This document shows, in pieces, positions 10,915-21,545 of a DNA stretch of 64,000 nucleotides. Every line of letters starts with the position of its first letter. Position 1 is the stretch's first letter. The notes under the pieces are model-generated. The model did no database searches and was not told the DNA's origin. It saw only the letters and a program-made list of their open reading frames with translations. Source of the stretch: Pegoplata infirma (lineage: Eukaryota; Arthropoda; Insecta; Diptera; Anthomyiidae); NCBI GenBank assembly GCA_963921195.1, contig OY992536.1, forward strand, positions 321,425,038 through 321,489,037. Direction: 5' to 3'. The translations under genes were made by a program, and so were the position numbers.

Positions 10915-11628
10915 CCCAGTTGGAAAATGTGTCACTGAGGAAATTTCAACAGTGATTCCTTGGGGAAATGTCTTCAGGTTCTGACAAATCATAGGCAATC
11001 CTTGATGGCATGTCCTAACATTGTCAGCACGGAATATTTGCTTTAAGAGTGTGGACAATTCCTCTAAGACGTCTAAAAGGAAATGTCTTCAGAATAGCAG
11101 TATATTAAATTAGAATTTTAAATCTGGGCAACTCTTTAATTTCCAAGAAAAAGATGGCAATATTATCGACTTAATTAAAATAAAATCAAAATCTAACAAG
11201 TAGAATAAAAGTAATAAATAGACAAACAATTTTAAAAATAAAGTTTGGAACAAGTGGTTAGGTGTGGGACTAATAAACTGGAGGTTCCAGGTTCAAATCC
11301 AGTTGGGACTAAAAAAGGCGAAAAGTTTTTTCTAAATATGAGAAAGATAATTTATAAAGGAAAATGGATAAAAGTAAAAACTAAAGGAAATACGAAATTT
11401 TTTGTATTTTCGCATGACCTATGTCAGACATTTCCCCGAAGAAGTCTTAGGTGACATGTCCCCAGAAGGTCAGCCCTGACCACTGCTGACTTTGAGTGAG
11501 GACATTTTGAAAATTTGTATGGAACTGTCCTCAACCCAGTACATAGAGATGTCTTGCGGATGTCAGGTGTGACTCTGACATGACATCGCTCCGTCACTGA
11601 GGATGGCTCGAGGACGTTGCCAACTGGG
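10915..11628. mobile_element. CCCA-ended element (CCCAGTTGG)
   Basis: CCCAGTTGG at the left and CCAACTGGG at the right are inverted repeats, with inner TCACTGAGGA also mirrored. TT flanks both sides. The interior contains ACATTTCCCC, GTGACATGTCC and GACATGTCC motifs repeated in both orientations near each end, as expected of subterminal protein-binding repeats. A tRNA-like segment lies in the middle. No transposase frame is seen. Confidence 0.62.
11245..11312 (+). repeat. tRNA-like segment (possible SINE or tRNA pseudogene)
   Basis: AAGTGGTTAGGTGTGG resembles a pol III A box, and GGTTCAAATCC about 40 bases later matches a pol III B box (consensus GGTTCGAATCC). GGAGGTTCCAGGTTCAAATCC reads like a variable/T arm. 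The T stem pairs imperfectly and no clean acceptor or anticodon stem forms, so a functional tRNA is unlikely. A tRNA-derived SINE head is the best explanation. Confidence 0.4.
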
Positions 11629-11929
11629 TTTCGAATCACCCAAGTTTCTAGTTATTTTATTATATTTTGTAGTGTATAAATTCTGAAAATATTACACCCC
11701 CAACATTTAAAATTGAAACATTTTGCAAATGGTGTTGTTGACACAAATAAATGAAGATGTTACTTTTTTTTTAATAATTTAAACCTTTTTTTCTGTTTCC
11801 ATCTTATATTTCATTTATTTTCACCTACAACACCAATTTAAAACACGCACATGTCTCATATTTCATCTTAAAAGATTGGAACAGAAAAAAAAATCCCCCT
11901 AAAACAGAAATAATAATACAGTATAAAAA
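11629..11929. other. AT-rich spacer
   Basis: No gene or repeat family could be assigned. It separates the CCCA element from the 950-bp foldback. Confidence 0.35.
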
Positions 11930-12880
11930 GTATATATGAGGCATTCCACACCAAATGTCCAGCGAAAAAAAAACACATGTACCATAAACTTCTGAATAGG
12001 TTGTATGGATAGCCCTATATGGAACTTAGAAAATTGCGTTTTTGGTTTTTCAATTTTTCAAAAACTGTGCTTAGGAGGCGTGGTCAAATATTGGAAAAAT
12101 GGTAAAATTTGTGGCGATTTGCCTTGATTAAATATTTATCACATTAAAACGGAATGCACCACAATCTCAAAAATTTACATTCTTATATAGTTTTGTATGG
12201 GCTATCGATTAAATTTTTTTTTGAAAATTTTCAGAACCCGTTCTGAAATTTTCCATTTTTTAAAAATGACAATTTATTAAAAAACACGCCACTTTTTTTT
12301 TTTCTTTTTTAATCTTTTTTTTTTATGCAATTGATATTACTCATTCGCAACGTTAAATCAAAAAAATACAAGCAAATTACAAAATTGTTATGAAATTTAA
12401 AGTTCAAATGCGATTTTCTCGAAAAAAAAGAAGAACGTGTTTCTGATTTTTTTTTGTGTGGATGGACAAACATCTAAACTTTTAAAAAAAAATGTAAAAA
12501 AGAAATAAAAAAGTGGCATGTTTTTTAATAAATTGACATTATAAAAAAATGGAAAATTTCAGAACGGGTTCTGAAAATTTTCCAAAAAAAAAAAAAAATT
12601 TAATCGATACCCCATACAAAACTATATAAGAATGCAAATTTTTGAGATTGTGGTGCATTCAGTTTTAATGTGATAAATATTTAATCAAGGCAACTCGCCA
12701 CAAATTTTACCATTTTTCCAATATTTGACCACGCCTTCTAAGCCCAGTTTTTGAAATTTAGAAAAACCAAAAACGCAATTTTCTTAGTTCCATATAGGGC
12801 TATCCAAACAACCTATTCAGAAATTTTCGGGACACATGTTTTTCTGTAGCGGGACATTTGGTGTGGAATGCCTCATATGT
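11930..12880. mobile_element. 950-bp foldback element, fullest copy of its family
   Basis: ATGAGGCATTCCACACCAAA at the left end is mirrored by TTTGGTGTGGAATGCCTCAT at the right. The mirror continues inward for hundreds of bases: the arms include AGCCCTATATGGAACTTAG, GGCGTGGTCAAATATTGG, GTGGTGCATTC-type and GGCTATCGATT-type segments. The loop carries GTTAAATCAAAAAAATACAAG. Partial relatives lie at 337-920 and around 40656-41910. There is no coding frame. A long-armed inverted repeat of this kind could form a hairpin transcript. Confidence 0.82.
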
Positions 12881-13079
12881 AGGTACAAAATAATAAATAA
12901 TTTCATTAGGTAGTTTAGATTTAAAAATATTTGTGGTTAAAATTAAATATGTACTAAAACAAATTGTTGTCACAATTTTGGAATGTTAAATGTTGAATTT
13001 ATCTAGCTTTATTCATCATCACCATCATCAACAAGTACTTACTCTAACACACTTAACAGATTAATTTATAAAATGGGTT

Positions 13080-13240
13080 TTTATACCATCCAACTACAGT
13101 ATGGCGGTTTACACACTTTTTCATTCCGTGTGTAACGTATCAAAATGGGGTCCCCCATAAAGAACCTATATATATTATTGATCCATGATCGGTTCTAATA
13201 CATTCTATAAAAGATCTAGACTCCTGAAGTTACCAGCTTG
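13080..13240 (+). mobile_element. Decayed fragment of a hairpin-ended element
   Basis: TATACCATCCAACTACAGTATGG, CATTCCGTGTGTAACG, CCCATAAAG and ATATATTATTGATCCATGATC follow the order of the start of the copy at 55263-56693. Similarity stops near 13235. No right end is present. Confidence 0.6.
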
Positions 13241-13859
13241 CCGGCTCGGCACTTCCTAATCGGTGTATTAAATACCGGATAATGGAAGGATCTGGATTAA
13301 AGTCCGATTTTTTAAATTCTACTCTTCAGAATCTTTATTCACAAAATATCTCCGTTTAGCCTGGAATCATATTCCTTCCGGTAAAAAAAAACTTTCGAAC
13401 CCTTATATCGTAATAAAATATTTGAAATCATGAAACTACTACTACAACTTTTCTTCTTTATTATCCCAGGGTAGACTGAAACTTTTTTTGTGCCCCACGA
13501 ATCTATTTGCCAAAAAATTTTGAATTTTGATTATAAAAAAAATTCAGGGACAAAAAAAGTTTGAATATAAGGGTGTGATTTTGAGTGGCAAAAATAATTT
13601 CATTCCATGTCGTTCACTGGTACATTCCTTTTTGTTAACGTTCAATTCCATCATTCCCTGTTCTATTTCATAGTGTCACACAATCCATATTCCGACCATG
13701 CTACCCTGAACACGGTCCAGAAGCTTTAGAATAGACTCTGAATCCCCTGCCACGGCTAGTCTGAACTAGATGTAACATTAAAGTGCGAATACTACAAATT
13801 TTGTTTTTGAATGTGTTTTTTTAGTGTTTATGAAAAAAACTTTGAAATAAAAATTAAAA
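13241..13859. other. Unassigned stretch
   Basis: Slightly less AT-rich than average. A weak mirror exists between GAAACTTTTTTTGTGCCCC and GGGACAAAAAAAGTTTGAA (13468-13572). No gene is called. Confidence 0.35.
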
Positions 13860-14350
13860 TCTTCGATCGAGCACTTTTTGCAAAAAATCGCGTTTTAATT
13901 GCAAAATATCAAAAACTTTTACTTTAAAAAATTTAAATGTATGGACTTAATAGATTTTAACCTCCTGATTCCAAATCTGCTTTCAAAATTGCTTCAATTT
14001 ACACCGTTTTAAAGATATTCGCGTTTCCAAAAACCGCTGATTTAGTACTTTCTATTTTTCCACTTAACGTATTCTAAAGTTGGCACCAACAAACTTAACA
14101 ATAAATGAACGTCCTAAATCCAAATCATCCATTTAAACCTTTCTAGCACATTCCATTTTAAATGAAACGCTTTCATGAGCAAAAGCCACAAAATTGGGCA
14201 TGATTTCACATTAAATGTGATTCTAAATCCGATCTCAAAATTTCTCTAAAGGGTTTCGATTTCGAGATATTCGCGATTAAAATTTAAAAAATAAGATTTA
14301 TTAGGGTTTTTGTGTCTCCACTGTTACATATTTTTGCGTCAGTGCCAAAA
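13860..14350 (+). repeat. Left arm of a large inverted repeat (partner 20240-20711)
   Basis: CTTCGATCGAG, AACCTCCTGATTCCAAATCTGC, TTTCAAAATT, ATATTCGCGTTTC and GCCAAAAACTT occur here in this order and reappear in reverse complement in 20711-20240 (CTCGATCGAAG, GCAGATTTGGAATCAGGAGGT, GAAACGCGAATAT, TTTTTGGC). The arms are nearly 500 bp and are 6 kb apart. The DNA between them is mostly LINE fragments. Confidence 0.75.
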
Positions 14351-14754
14351 ACTTGGGGTTGGTTTTATATGAAATGGACCTGTAGAATCCAAAACTTTCA
14401 TCTAAAATGGTACACCTTTTTTGTTTTTGTGTTATTCGTGTTTAAAAATGTATGCAATTTTCTACCACACAAAGTATATCGAGGGCCTATATTCAATTTG
14501 TTTTTAAAATTTTGCACTATTGGGGATTTTATGAAAGAAAGAGGGTTTTGTTTCTCAAAAATATTAAGTATATAAATAAATTAAAAATGAATTATTATGA
14601 TTTCATTAACGACATCGGCAAATTTTTAACGTGATTTATTAATGTTAACGGCTTATAAAAAATTCCGAAATCGCGGTTTTGGTCCACACGTGCTGATTTT
14701 TAAGACAAAAACTATTTTTTTTACCAATTCATCTCAAAAGTTGACAAACTGTTG
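14351..14754. other. AT-rich spacer within the inverted-repeat loop
   Basis: Open frames at 14312-14634 show no recognisable protein and overlap the arm, so they are not called. No repeat family was assigned. Confidence 0.35.
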
Positions 14755-15235
14755 AGTAGGTAGGTTAGGTTAGGGTGGCGGTGTCCGATTGACACCTCGC
14801 ATAGACCTCTTGGTCCATAGCGGTACCACAAAACTTCTTCCGCTAGCGGTGCAAGTTAAACACGTTCAAAGTCATTGCGAATCTTTTCAATATCCTAAGA
14901 TCCATTTGCGTTATATCCTCCAATGTACCGAAACTTATCTGACCGGTAATGGATCGGCGACTCCTTGCCACAGCTGGGCAGTGACAAAGTATGTGTTCCA
15001 TCGTTTCATCTACTCCTGGTGAAGCGCATCTTTTACAACTAGCGTCTGAAGTAAGTCCAATATTCTTGGCATGGATGCCGATTAGACAATGACCAGTTAT
15101 TATCCCAGTCAGAGTTCGGCATTCCCTTCTCGTAAGTGATAGTAGATATTTAGTTTTCCCTTGATCATAAGTTGGCCCCAAAGTTCTGCTGATTTTGCAT
15201 GTTGTCAGTTCTCTCCACCTCCTGTTTGTCTTTGT
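14755..15235 (-). pseudogene. 3' tail of an RNase-H-type LINE
   Basis: The minus frame here (the C-terminal part of 14843-15364) reads RRWRELTTCKISR, KYLLSLTRRECRTLTGIITG, HCLIGIHAKNIGL, CKRCASPGVDETMEHILCHC. This is the conserved tail that follows RNase H in many insect LINEs (I/LOA-like group; the clade is inferred), with its C-x2-C...H-x3-C-x-C cluster. The short 3' untranslated region ends in CCTAACCTAACC-type repeats (14757-14775 on the plus strand). The frame upstream is fused to sequence of a different LINE, so only the tail survives. Confidence 0.8.
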
Positions 15236-16283
15236 TGGCAAACATTTACATTTACATAATATACTGTTGAGTATGTTATGTAAAAAAATTTGAACGCGAG
15301 AGGAATCGGATGGAGTGAAGTACGTCTTGCACCCTTTCAGAAAACCAAGACATAAAGAGTGCACAGAACATAAAGAGTGTCCGATTCCTCAATACCTATA
15401 CCATAGATACAAATGATGATGCTGAATCCACGACCGCTGTATCATTTATGTTCTACCGCATATGAATGGCAAATGAGTAGATAAGATTGATGGTTCGACC
15501 AAGAAAGTCATTAATAAAAATGAGGAATAGTGTAGGAGAAAGAACAGAACTTGCGGTACCCCTAAATTTAGCTGAAACTCGCGATAGCAAAATGCGATTG
15601 GGCGAAAATTTTCAGGATTGTTAGCCGCACCCTTTTTAGGGATTGGCTGGACATTGGCAACCTTCCAGCATGAGGGGACGACTTCCGCACGGTACGAAGA
15701 GCTAAAAAGGTTTGCTAACGGATGTGCCAACGTAGAAGAGCACTGTTTCAGCACCAGTAATGATATCTCATCCGGCCCCGGTGACTTATTTACGTTAAGA
15801 TCCGCAAGAACCCTGTTGAATGAACGGGTAAGAAAGAAATACGAAGGCATAGTGTAGGATACTCTTTCGGAAACGGGCAGTGGTTGATTGCTTTCCGGAA
15901 AGAAAGAATTTCTTGCAAAAAGTTCAGCGAGGTTGGCCTTATCAACTGGGTCATCCTTTTAAAGAATATAAGAACTAGCATTTTCCTTTTACTCTTTTAA
16001 CGAACGATCAATGGGTCTTACTGCGCCGAGAAGCAGAAATAACTTTTGCACGTAGACGCCCTTCGTATAGAACCTTTTCCCGTCTAAATACCTTAGCACA
16101 CTCGGTTCCTGCCTTTTTTCGATGCATTTCAATGACGACGTGTGTATTTGAACGCCAATTACTGAACGCTTCCTCTTTGGATCTAACAGCATTTTTGCAC
16201 GTCTGGTTAACCCAACACTTGTGTTTTGATTTAGCCGAAATTTTGTTGCTAGATGATCCTGCTTTACACATTTCAAGTTTCAA
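15236..16283 (-). pseudogene. Decayed Jockey-like LINE with internal deletions
   Basis: Reading on the minus strand from 16283: a pre-RT linker with WVNQTCKNAVRSKEEAFSNW, then reverse-transcriptase entry motifs LADLNVNKSPGPDEISLLVL, VVPSCWKVANVQPIPKKG and PENFRPIAF (15850-15600). The next block, in another phase, encodes SSVLSPTLFLIFINDFLGR (about 15575-15480), and then LGFLKGCKTYFTPSD appears near 15340-15290. The stretch between PENFRPIA and VLSPTLF is deleted, as are the catalytic YADD and much of the thumb. VLSPTLFLIF-NDLLG and FFKRCKKYLTPSD in the plus-strand fragment at 17729-18685 match closely, so both come from one family. Nothing here can be functional. Confidence 0.82.
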
Positions 16284-16319
16284 TTATTTCAGGAGATGTA
16301 AAAGTAAGAAAGTACAGTA

Positions 16320-16770
16320 GTTCTACCACATTATAATCGGCATTTCCAAAATGATTTTTTCAGTAGGAAAGTTCCATGTTTTAAATTTAAATCTTCTATG
16401 ACCAGCATTTCAGGAAATAAGAAAAAGTACCAAAGTATACTACTTAACCCCTTTTTGCTCCTTAGAATCGGAAGTACAAAAAGTACTTTATTGCGAATGT
16501 TTTATTTGCCGCAGTATCCTACATTCAAAATTTTGTGTTTCTTGGACCATTATTTCTGGAAATGTAAATAGTACCAAAGTTCACTTTTTTACCCCCTTAG
16601 AATCAGAATTTCCCAAAACTCAGTCTTTTAGTGGGGTTTGAGATTAGACACCTAAAAAAACAGGTAACTCTTATTTTTCTTCCCTCAATCCGATATGGAA
16701 GTTTATAGGACAATCGGTGGGTGCCATCTGAAAGAACTCCCTTGTAGGGTATCAAAAGAATCCGCACCGA
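16320..16770 (-). repeat. AAAAAGTACCAAAGTA-type repeat units
   Basis: Three imperfect units carry AAGTACCAAAGTNNACTT, ACCCCCTTAGAATC and TTTCAGGAAATAAGAAAAAGTACC. They are the reverse complement of the 146-bp units in the hairpin element at 24341-24998 (GATTCTAAGGGGGTAAAAAGG, GTACTTTTGGTACTTTTT). This is probably a fragment of such an element without its ends. Confidence 0.6.
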
Positions 16771-17585
16771 CAATAAAAATTGCTATTGTTGAAAAAAAAT
16801 CATAGTTTACAACAAAATAAAATTAAAAGTATATTTAAGTTTGGCTTAAAAACAATTTTTATGGCCATAAAAAACAATAACCAAAAAAAAACAAAGTAAC
16901 AACACATGAAATGAAGTAGAAGAAGAAATAGCAAAGAAGAAAAAAATAAACAAAAAGAAATGGTAAAAACAACAACAACTTAAAAAAAACTATAATATTG
17001 TTATTTTATTGTTATTGTTTTTTGTTGTTATTGTATCATGTTATGTCAGCAAAAAGGGAAAGTTGTCCGTCCGTCATACAGTTACTTAGTTACACATTTC
17101 ATTTCATTCCACTCATTCATTCACAGTGTTCATTATTTTACCAATAATGAAGAAGAAGACCAAGACGATGATGATGATGAATTGGTAGACAATAATAAAA
17201 ACAACAAAAAATTAAACAAAATATCGTAGTTAATACGGAATCAACAACAACATGTGTAAGTGGCCAACTTAAGTTATTTATTTGACTCACATTCAAATTG
17301 ACACGAGAGACAGACATGAGAAGAGAAATTATGATTTAATAAATTTTGAATGAATTTGAAGGTTTTATTTTTAAACATGGGAGAGTTATTTTTGAGTTTT
17401 AATGGGATTTACAAAAAAAGAAATAAAGAGTAAATTTTTTTAAAAACACCAAATTTAAAAAAAAAAAAAACACACCTGCCATCATACAATATTCATTTAC
17501 TGCCATATAGAGTTTTAAATAAGCAGTTACTTATTGTTCATTTTACTTTTTGGATTTCTTATAAATTTTGCATTCATCAAACGTT
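16771..17585. other. Low-complexity stretch, no gene called
   Basis: A-rich AACAACAAC/GAAGAAGAAG sequence. The frame 17038-17229 encodes an acidic run (EEEDQDDDDDELVDNNKNNKK) arising from (GAA)n/(GAT)n microsatellites, so I do not call it a gene. This may be single-copy host DNA. Confidence 0.4.
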
Positions 17586-17589
17586 TTTT

Positions 17590-17728
17590 ATACCCTCCAC
17601 TTATTGTTAGTGTTAGACGGTATATAAGTTTGTCATTACGTTTGTAACACATCGAAATATCGGTCCTTGACCTCATATATTATATGTATTTCTGAAGATT
17701 TAACGATGACCTATTTGTCTGTGAGTAA
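17590..17728 (+). mobile_element. Truncated hairpin-ended element
   Basis: ATACCCTCCACTTATTGTTAG, GGTATATAAGTTTGTCATTACG and AACACATCGAAATATCGGTCC match the start of the copies at 3588 and 23503. The match ends at the start of LINE sequence near 17730. Confidence 0.7.
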
Positions 17729-18685
17729 GTGGAAATTAAGTTTTTTACGCCGAGCTTTTGCGATAACTTCTCTCGATTTATAGCGAGCTTTTTCGGGAAC
17801 CGCACTATACGTGCAGGTTTACCTCAAGGCTCCGTTCTTTCTCCTACTCTTTTCCTTATTTTTCTTAACGACCTTCTCGGTCAAATTTTCTATCCTATAT
17901 ATTCTTATGCAGATGACAGCAACATTTGTCATTCTTTTTTTTTTAATCATAGACCAAGCCTTGTAGAGGTGGAAGCCATGAGACAGAATATGAATGCCAC
18001 ACTTAATCATGTCTACAATCTCCAAGTGGGGTCAAGTGAATAATTTTGATATTAATTCTCGCAAGACCCAATGTTGTATGTTGACCCACAGACGATCAAT
18101 GGAATCAATGTCATCTGTATTCATGGTTGGTATAAATATTGAAGAATCAGAAACTCTTGATGTTCTGGGCATGAAAATACAGTGTGATGTTCGTTGGAAC
18201 CAACATGTTTTTCAAGTGTCGAAAGACACTTGGTTTCTTCAAACGGTGCAAGAAATACTTAACTCCGTCTGATTTCCTTACTATTTATACCGCCTATATC
18301 CGATTGAAATTGGAATACAACTCTTATATTTGGGCAGGGGCTTCAAGGTCTACTTTAAAGCTTTTGGACCGGGTGCAAAGGAGTTCGTTGGAGCTTATCA
18401 ATGACAGTAGGGGATCCAATTGATTCTATTTATCCGTTGGAGTATCGTCGTAACGTGGGTGAAGTTATTGGGTGAACTAATCCTCGAACTCGGGTTCGTA
18501 ACACTCGTCAATCCAGTAGATCACATCCGTTTGTTGTCGACTGTACAATAAATCGAATAAAATAAAACAACGCATTACTGAAAAAAAATCGTTTCTCAGT
18601 TGAACAAATCGTATGTGGAATCCATTCTCCGCAGAAATTTTCCAGTCAGTTACGACCTAGTAAAATTTAAAATAAATGTCCATAG
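17729..18685 (+). pseudogene. C-terminal half of a Jockey-like LINE reverse transcriptase
   Basis: Frame 17729-18043 carries AGLPQGSVLSPTLFLIFLND and the catalytic box YSYADDSNICHS, then EAMRQNMNATLNHV. A phase change leads to 17994-18272 with NFDINSRKTQCCML and LDVLGMKIQCDVRWNQHV. Another leads to 18184-18423 with FFKRCKKYLTPSDFLTIYTA, YIRLKLEYNSYIWAGAS and LKLLDRVQRSS. Further broken frames to about 18685 still show RMWN and TRQSSRSHPFVVDC. This is the palm-to-C-terminus region of a Jockey/CR1-like element without RNase H. The 5' half is absent and at least three frameshifts are present. It lies opposite in strand to its relative at 15236-16283. Confidence 0.85.
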
Positions 18686-18776
18686 ATCAATTGTCAAATT
18701 GTCAATTGTTCGAAATAGATCAACTGCAATTTGAAAAAGATTAATTGTAGTTCGAAAAATATCAATTGTAATTAGG
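18680..18776 (+). repeat. Short GATCAATTGTAATTCGAAAA array
   Basis: Four to five imperfect copies of the 21-bp unit (TAGATCAATTG, CGAAATAGATCAACTGCAATT, GAAAAAGATTAATTGTAGTTC) lie between two LINE fragments. No terminal motif of the array element was found here. Confidence 0.65.
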
Positions 18777-20165
18777 TTAGGTTGTTAGTTTTAGGTCGGC
18801 ACATAGACTATGAGGTTCGTTATGATACTACGGGACTTTAACAGGTTTCCTATACTAGTCCCCTCCGTTAAACGAATTTAAGCTCCTTATGAAACTCCTA
18901 AGATATTTGAATTTTGACATCTGACAAATCAGGAAGATCGTGCAGCTCCCTAGATCTCAGAGAAGCATGTCACTGAACAGAAAGTGCCGTTGCAGATAAA
19001 GTGTTCAATAGTTTGCAACTCCTCCTCATCCATGCTACTACGACAAAAGTCATTTGACACTATAAGACATCGTCCGGTATTTATAGCAACCACCGTCGAA
19101 ATCTCTCCTCTTGCAAGCGATATCTGCTCACTTGAGCGCTTTCGATTTTGCTTGCTAGAGGCATGCCAACACATTCCAATTCTGTTGAAACCTGTAAGGT
19201 AGTTCCTAGTCTTGCAATCTTATCGGCTTTGCAATTCTCTGTAATGTCTCTGTGCCCTGGGACCCATATGAGTCGTATGTCAAACTCATTTAAAGATGTG
19301 CGGCAGTTTAGGGCAGATCTTGTTTTCAGAAACATTGAGTCCAGGGACTTGAACGCGGCTTGACTGCCGGATTAGCTGTTGACTGTGGTTGTAGACAAGA
19401 CATTGCAACTCAACCATTGCCAGCATCTCTGCCTGAGAAACACTGCAATGATCTGGAAATAATCAAGCCAGGCTCAACCCAAGCTCTTCCGAATAGACAC
19501 CAAAGCCCACTTGTTCGTGCGGCGATCCGTCTGTGTAAAAATTTATACCCGGAATGCCTCTCATCCAAGACTCCCTGGATGGTATCATAATTGTAAAGTG
19601 GAGCTCAAAAAGACCCATAGAGGGAGCGGCGCTGTCCACATTTTGTGGTATTGTTATTTTCTTGAAAGTTGCGCTATGACCACAATTGCTGCTTTTTCAT
19701 TGCAGTGTGTGCAATGATATCAAGTGAAGAAGTATTTGAAATGCAGCCGTAGGTGTAGTACGAAGAGCCCATTCTCTGTACCTTCGTGGTAAACACAATG
19801 AACAACTTCATAGCTAAACCCCCATCGTCTTTACTTTTCTATGTGAACAAGACAAGCTCTGTTTTAACTGGATTAACTCCCATACCACAGTCTCTTGTTC
19901 ATTTAGACAGATCTTTTAGATAACTCTGAAGAATTTCCCTCAACGTTGGCAGATGCTTTCCTTTTACCGCTATCGCGACATCGTCAGCATATGCGACAAC
20001 ATGACAATTACGTGCTTCTAGAGAGAGCAGCATTGAATTCAGTGTCAGTTACCAAAAAACCGGCGAAAAAACACCCCCCTGTGGTGTGCCCCTATTTACA
20101 AATCGAGATATGACTGACGCTCTGACAAATTCCGAAACACGTGTCGATTAAGTCTTGATATTTTG
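18777..20165 (-). pseudogene. RNase-H-carrying LINE fragment (RT + RNase H + tail)
   Basis: On the minus strand, from high to low coordinates: RGTPQGGVFSP (about 20085-20050), a catalytic box CHVVAYADDVAIAVKGK (about 20010-19960), MGVNPVKTELVLF, then RNase H motifs INFYTDGS (about 19545-19520), SQAEMLAMVE (about 19440) and RLIWVPGHRDITENCKADK (about 19280-19220), and a tail with IEHFICNG (about 19010). The domain order RT, RNase H and Cys/His tail fits the I/R1/LOA group of insect LINEs. In-frame stops (for example after SLA in RNase H) and phase changes make it a pseudogene. Its 3' end runs into CTAACCTAA-type sequence at 18774-18790. The N-terminal RT and endonuclease parts are missing. Confidence 0.83.
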
Positions 20166-20239
20166 CATGTGAGTTACCCTTAGGGGACCGACACTTTTGG
20201 CGGGTATTAGAATTTAATCAGAGAGAAAAGCCCAAAACA

Positions 20240-20711
20240 AGCTACCCTAATATACACCCTAAGTTTTTGGCATTAACGCTGTAATATATAGCAGTGAAGC
20301 CACAAAAACGCTACTAAATCACATTTCTTAAATTTAAAACGCGAATATCTCGAAAACGAAAAGGTATAGGGAAATTTAGACTGCGGATTTGAAATCATGT
20401 AATAACATGCCCCATTTTGTGGGTATCACTTAAGACCTCCTGATTCGGATTTCTTCATTTACTATAAAATGTCTTGTTACCGACTTTAGAAAACGTTACA
20501 ATGGAACTACATAATGTATTAAATTAGCGGTTTTTGGAATCTTGAAACGCGAATATTTCAAAACGATGTATGCTAGAAAAATTTTGAAAGCAGATTTGGA
20601 ATCAGGAGGTCAAAATCTATTAAATCTTTTATACATTTGAATTTAAAAGAGTGACCTTTTTTTTTGCAATTCAAACCCGATTCTTCCAAAAAGTCCTCGA
20701 TCGAAGACTTT
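20240..20711 (-). repeat. Right arm of the large inverted repeat
   Basis: Mirror of 13860-14350, as described there. Adjacent direct landmarks are CGCGAATATCTCGAAAACG and CGCGAATATTTC. The arms are diverged, so the duplication is not recent. Confidence 0.75.
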
Positions 20712-20719
20712 TTCTTATT

Positions 20720-20817
20720 CCCATTTCACACCTGAGGTGAAATATCGTTCGAACTATACCATAACCATATAATCGAAATTTTGTTCAAACGAGATTTCAC
20801 CTCCGGTGTGAATTGGG
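20720..20817. mobile_element. 98-bp palindromic MITE with TATT duplication
   Basis: CCCATTTCACACCTGAGGTG at the left pairs with CACCTCCGGTGTGAATTGGG at the right, and GTTCGAAC/GTTCAAAC pair inside. TATT flanks both sides (20716-20719, 20818-20821). The unit is almost all stem. Confidence 0.75.
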
Positions 20818-20875
20818 TATTAGACAACCCAAATACATATTCAAAAAAAAAATATATATGGTATTGGCCGTGTTC

Positions 20876-21545
20876 CAATTGTAATTCGTAAAAGATCAAT
20901 TGTAATTTAAAATAGATCAATTTTAATTCGAAAAAGATCAATTGTAATTCAAAAAAGATCAATTTACAATTGAAGATTCCAATGAAATTCGAAAAATATG
21001 AACTAAAATTTCATTGATATTTTTCAAATTACAATTGGAATCTTCGAATTACAATTGATCTATTTCGAATTACAATTGATATTTTTCGAATAACAATTAA
21101 TCTTTTTCAAATTACAATTGATCTTTTTCAAATTACAACTGATCTTTTTCGAATTACAATTGATCTCTTTCGAACGACAATTGATCTATCTCGAGTTACA
21201 ATTGATCTTTTTCGAATTACAATTGATCTTTTTTTCAAATTACAATTGATCTTTTACTAAATACAAGTGGTATCTTTGAACTACAATGGATATTTTTCGA
21301 ACTACCATTGATCTTTTTGTAATTACAATTGATATTTTTTGAATTACAATTGATCTTTTTCGAGTTTCAATTGATCTGTTTTGAATTACAATTGCAATTT
21401 TCGAATAAAAATGTAACTTTCGAATAACAAATATAGTTTTCGAATTAAAAGTAGAATCTTTGAATTACAAATGGAATTTTCGAATTACAAAATGAATATT
21501 CGAAAAATTACAACTAATTTTTTTCGAATTACATCTGTAAATGGT
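20876..21545. repeat. 21-bp minisatellite array with an internal orientation switch
   Basis: From 20876 to about 20990 units read GATCAATTGTAATTCGAAAAA. From about 21005 to 21530 they read as the reverse complement (TTTTTCGAATTACAATTGATC). The right boundary ACATCTGTAAATGGTGTAG matches the terminal motif seen at other copies (CTACACCATTTACAGATGT inverted). The structure is a foldback with asymmetric arms of about 5 and 25 units. Confidence 0.85.

Noticed and set aside
15618..15857. Plus-strand frame opposite the Jockey-like LINE
   Set aside because: It is the antisense of reverse-transcriptase sequence, as are 14789-15022, 18984-19202, 19148-19363 and 19360-19590.
17038..17229. Acidic/Asn-rich frame (EEEDQDDDDDELVDNN)
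   Set aside because: Encoded by (GAA)n and (GAT)n simple repeats in a low-complexity region; not distinguishable from noise.
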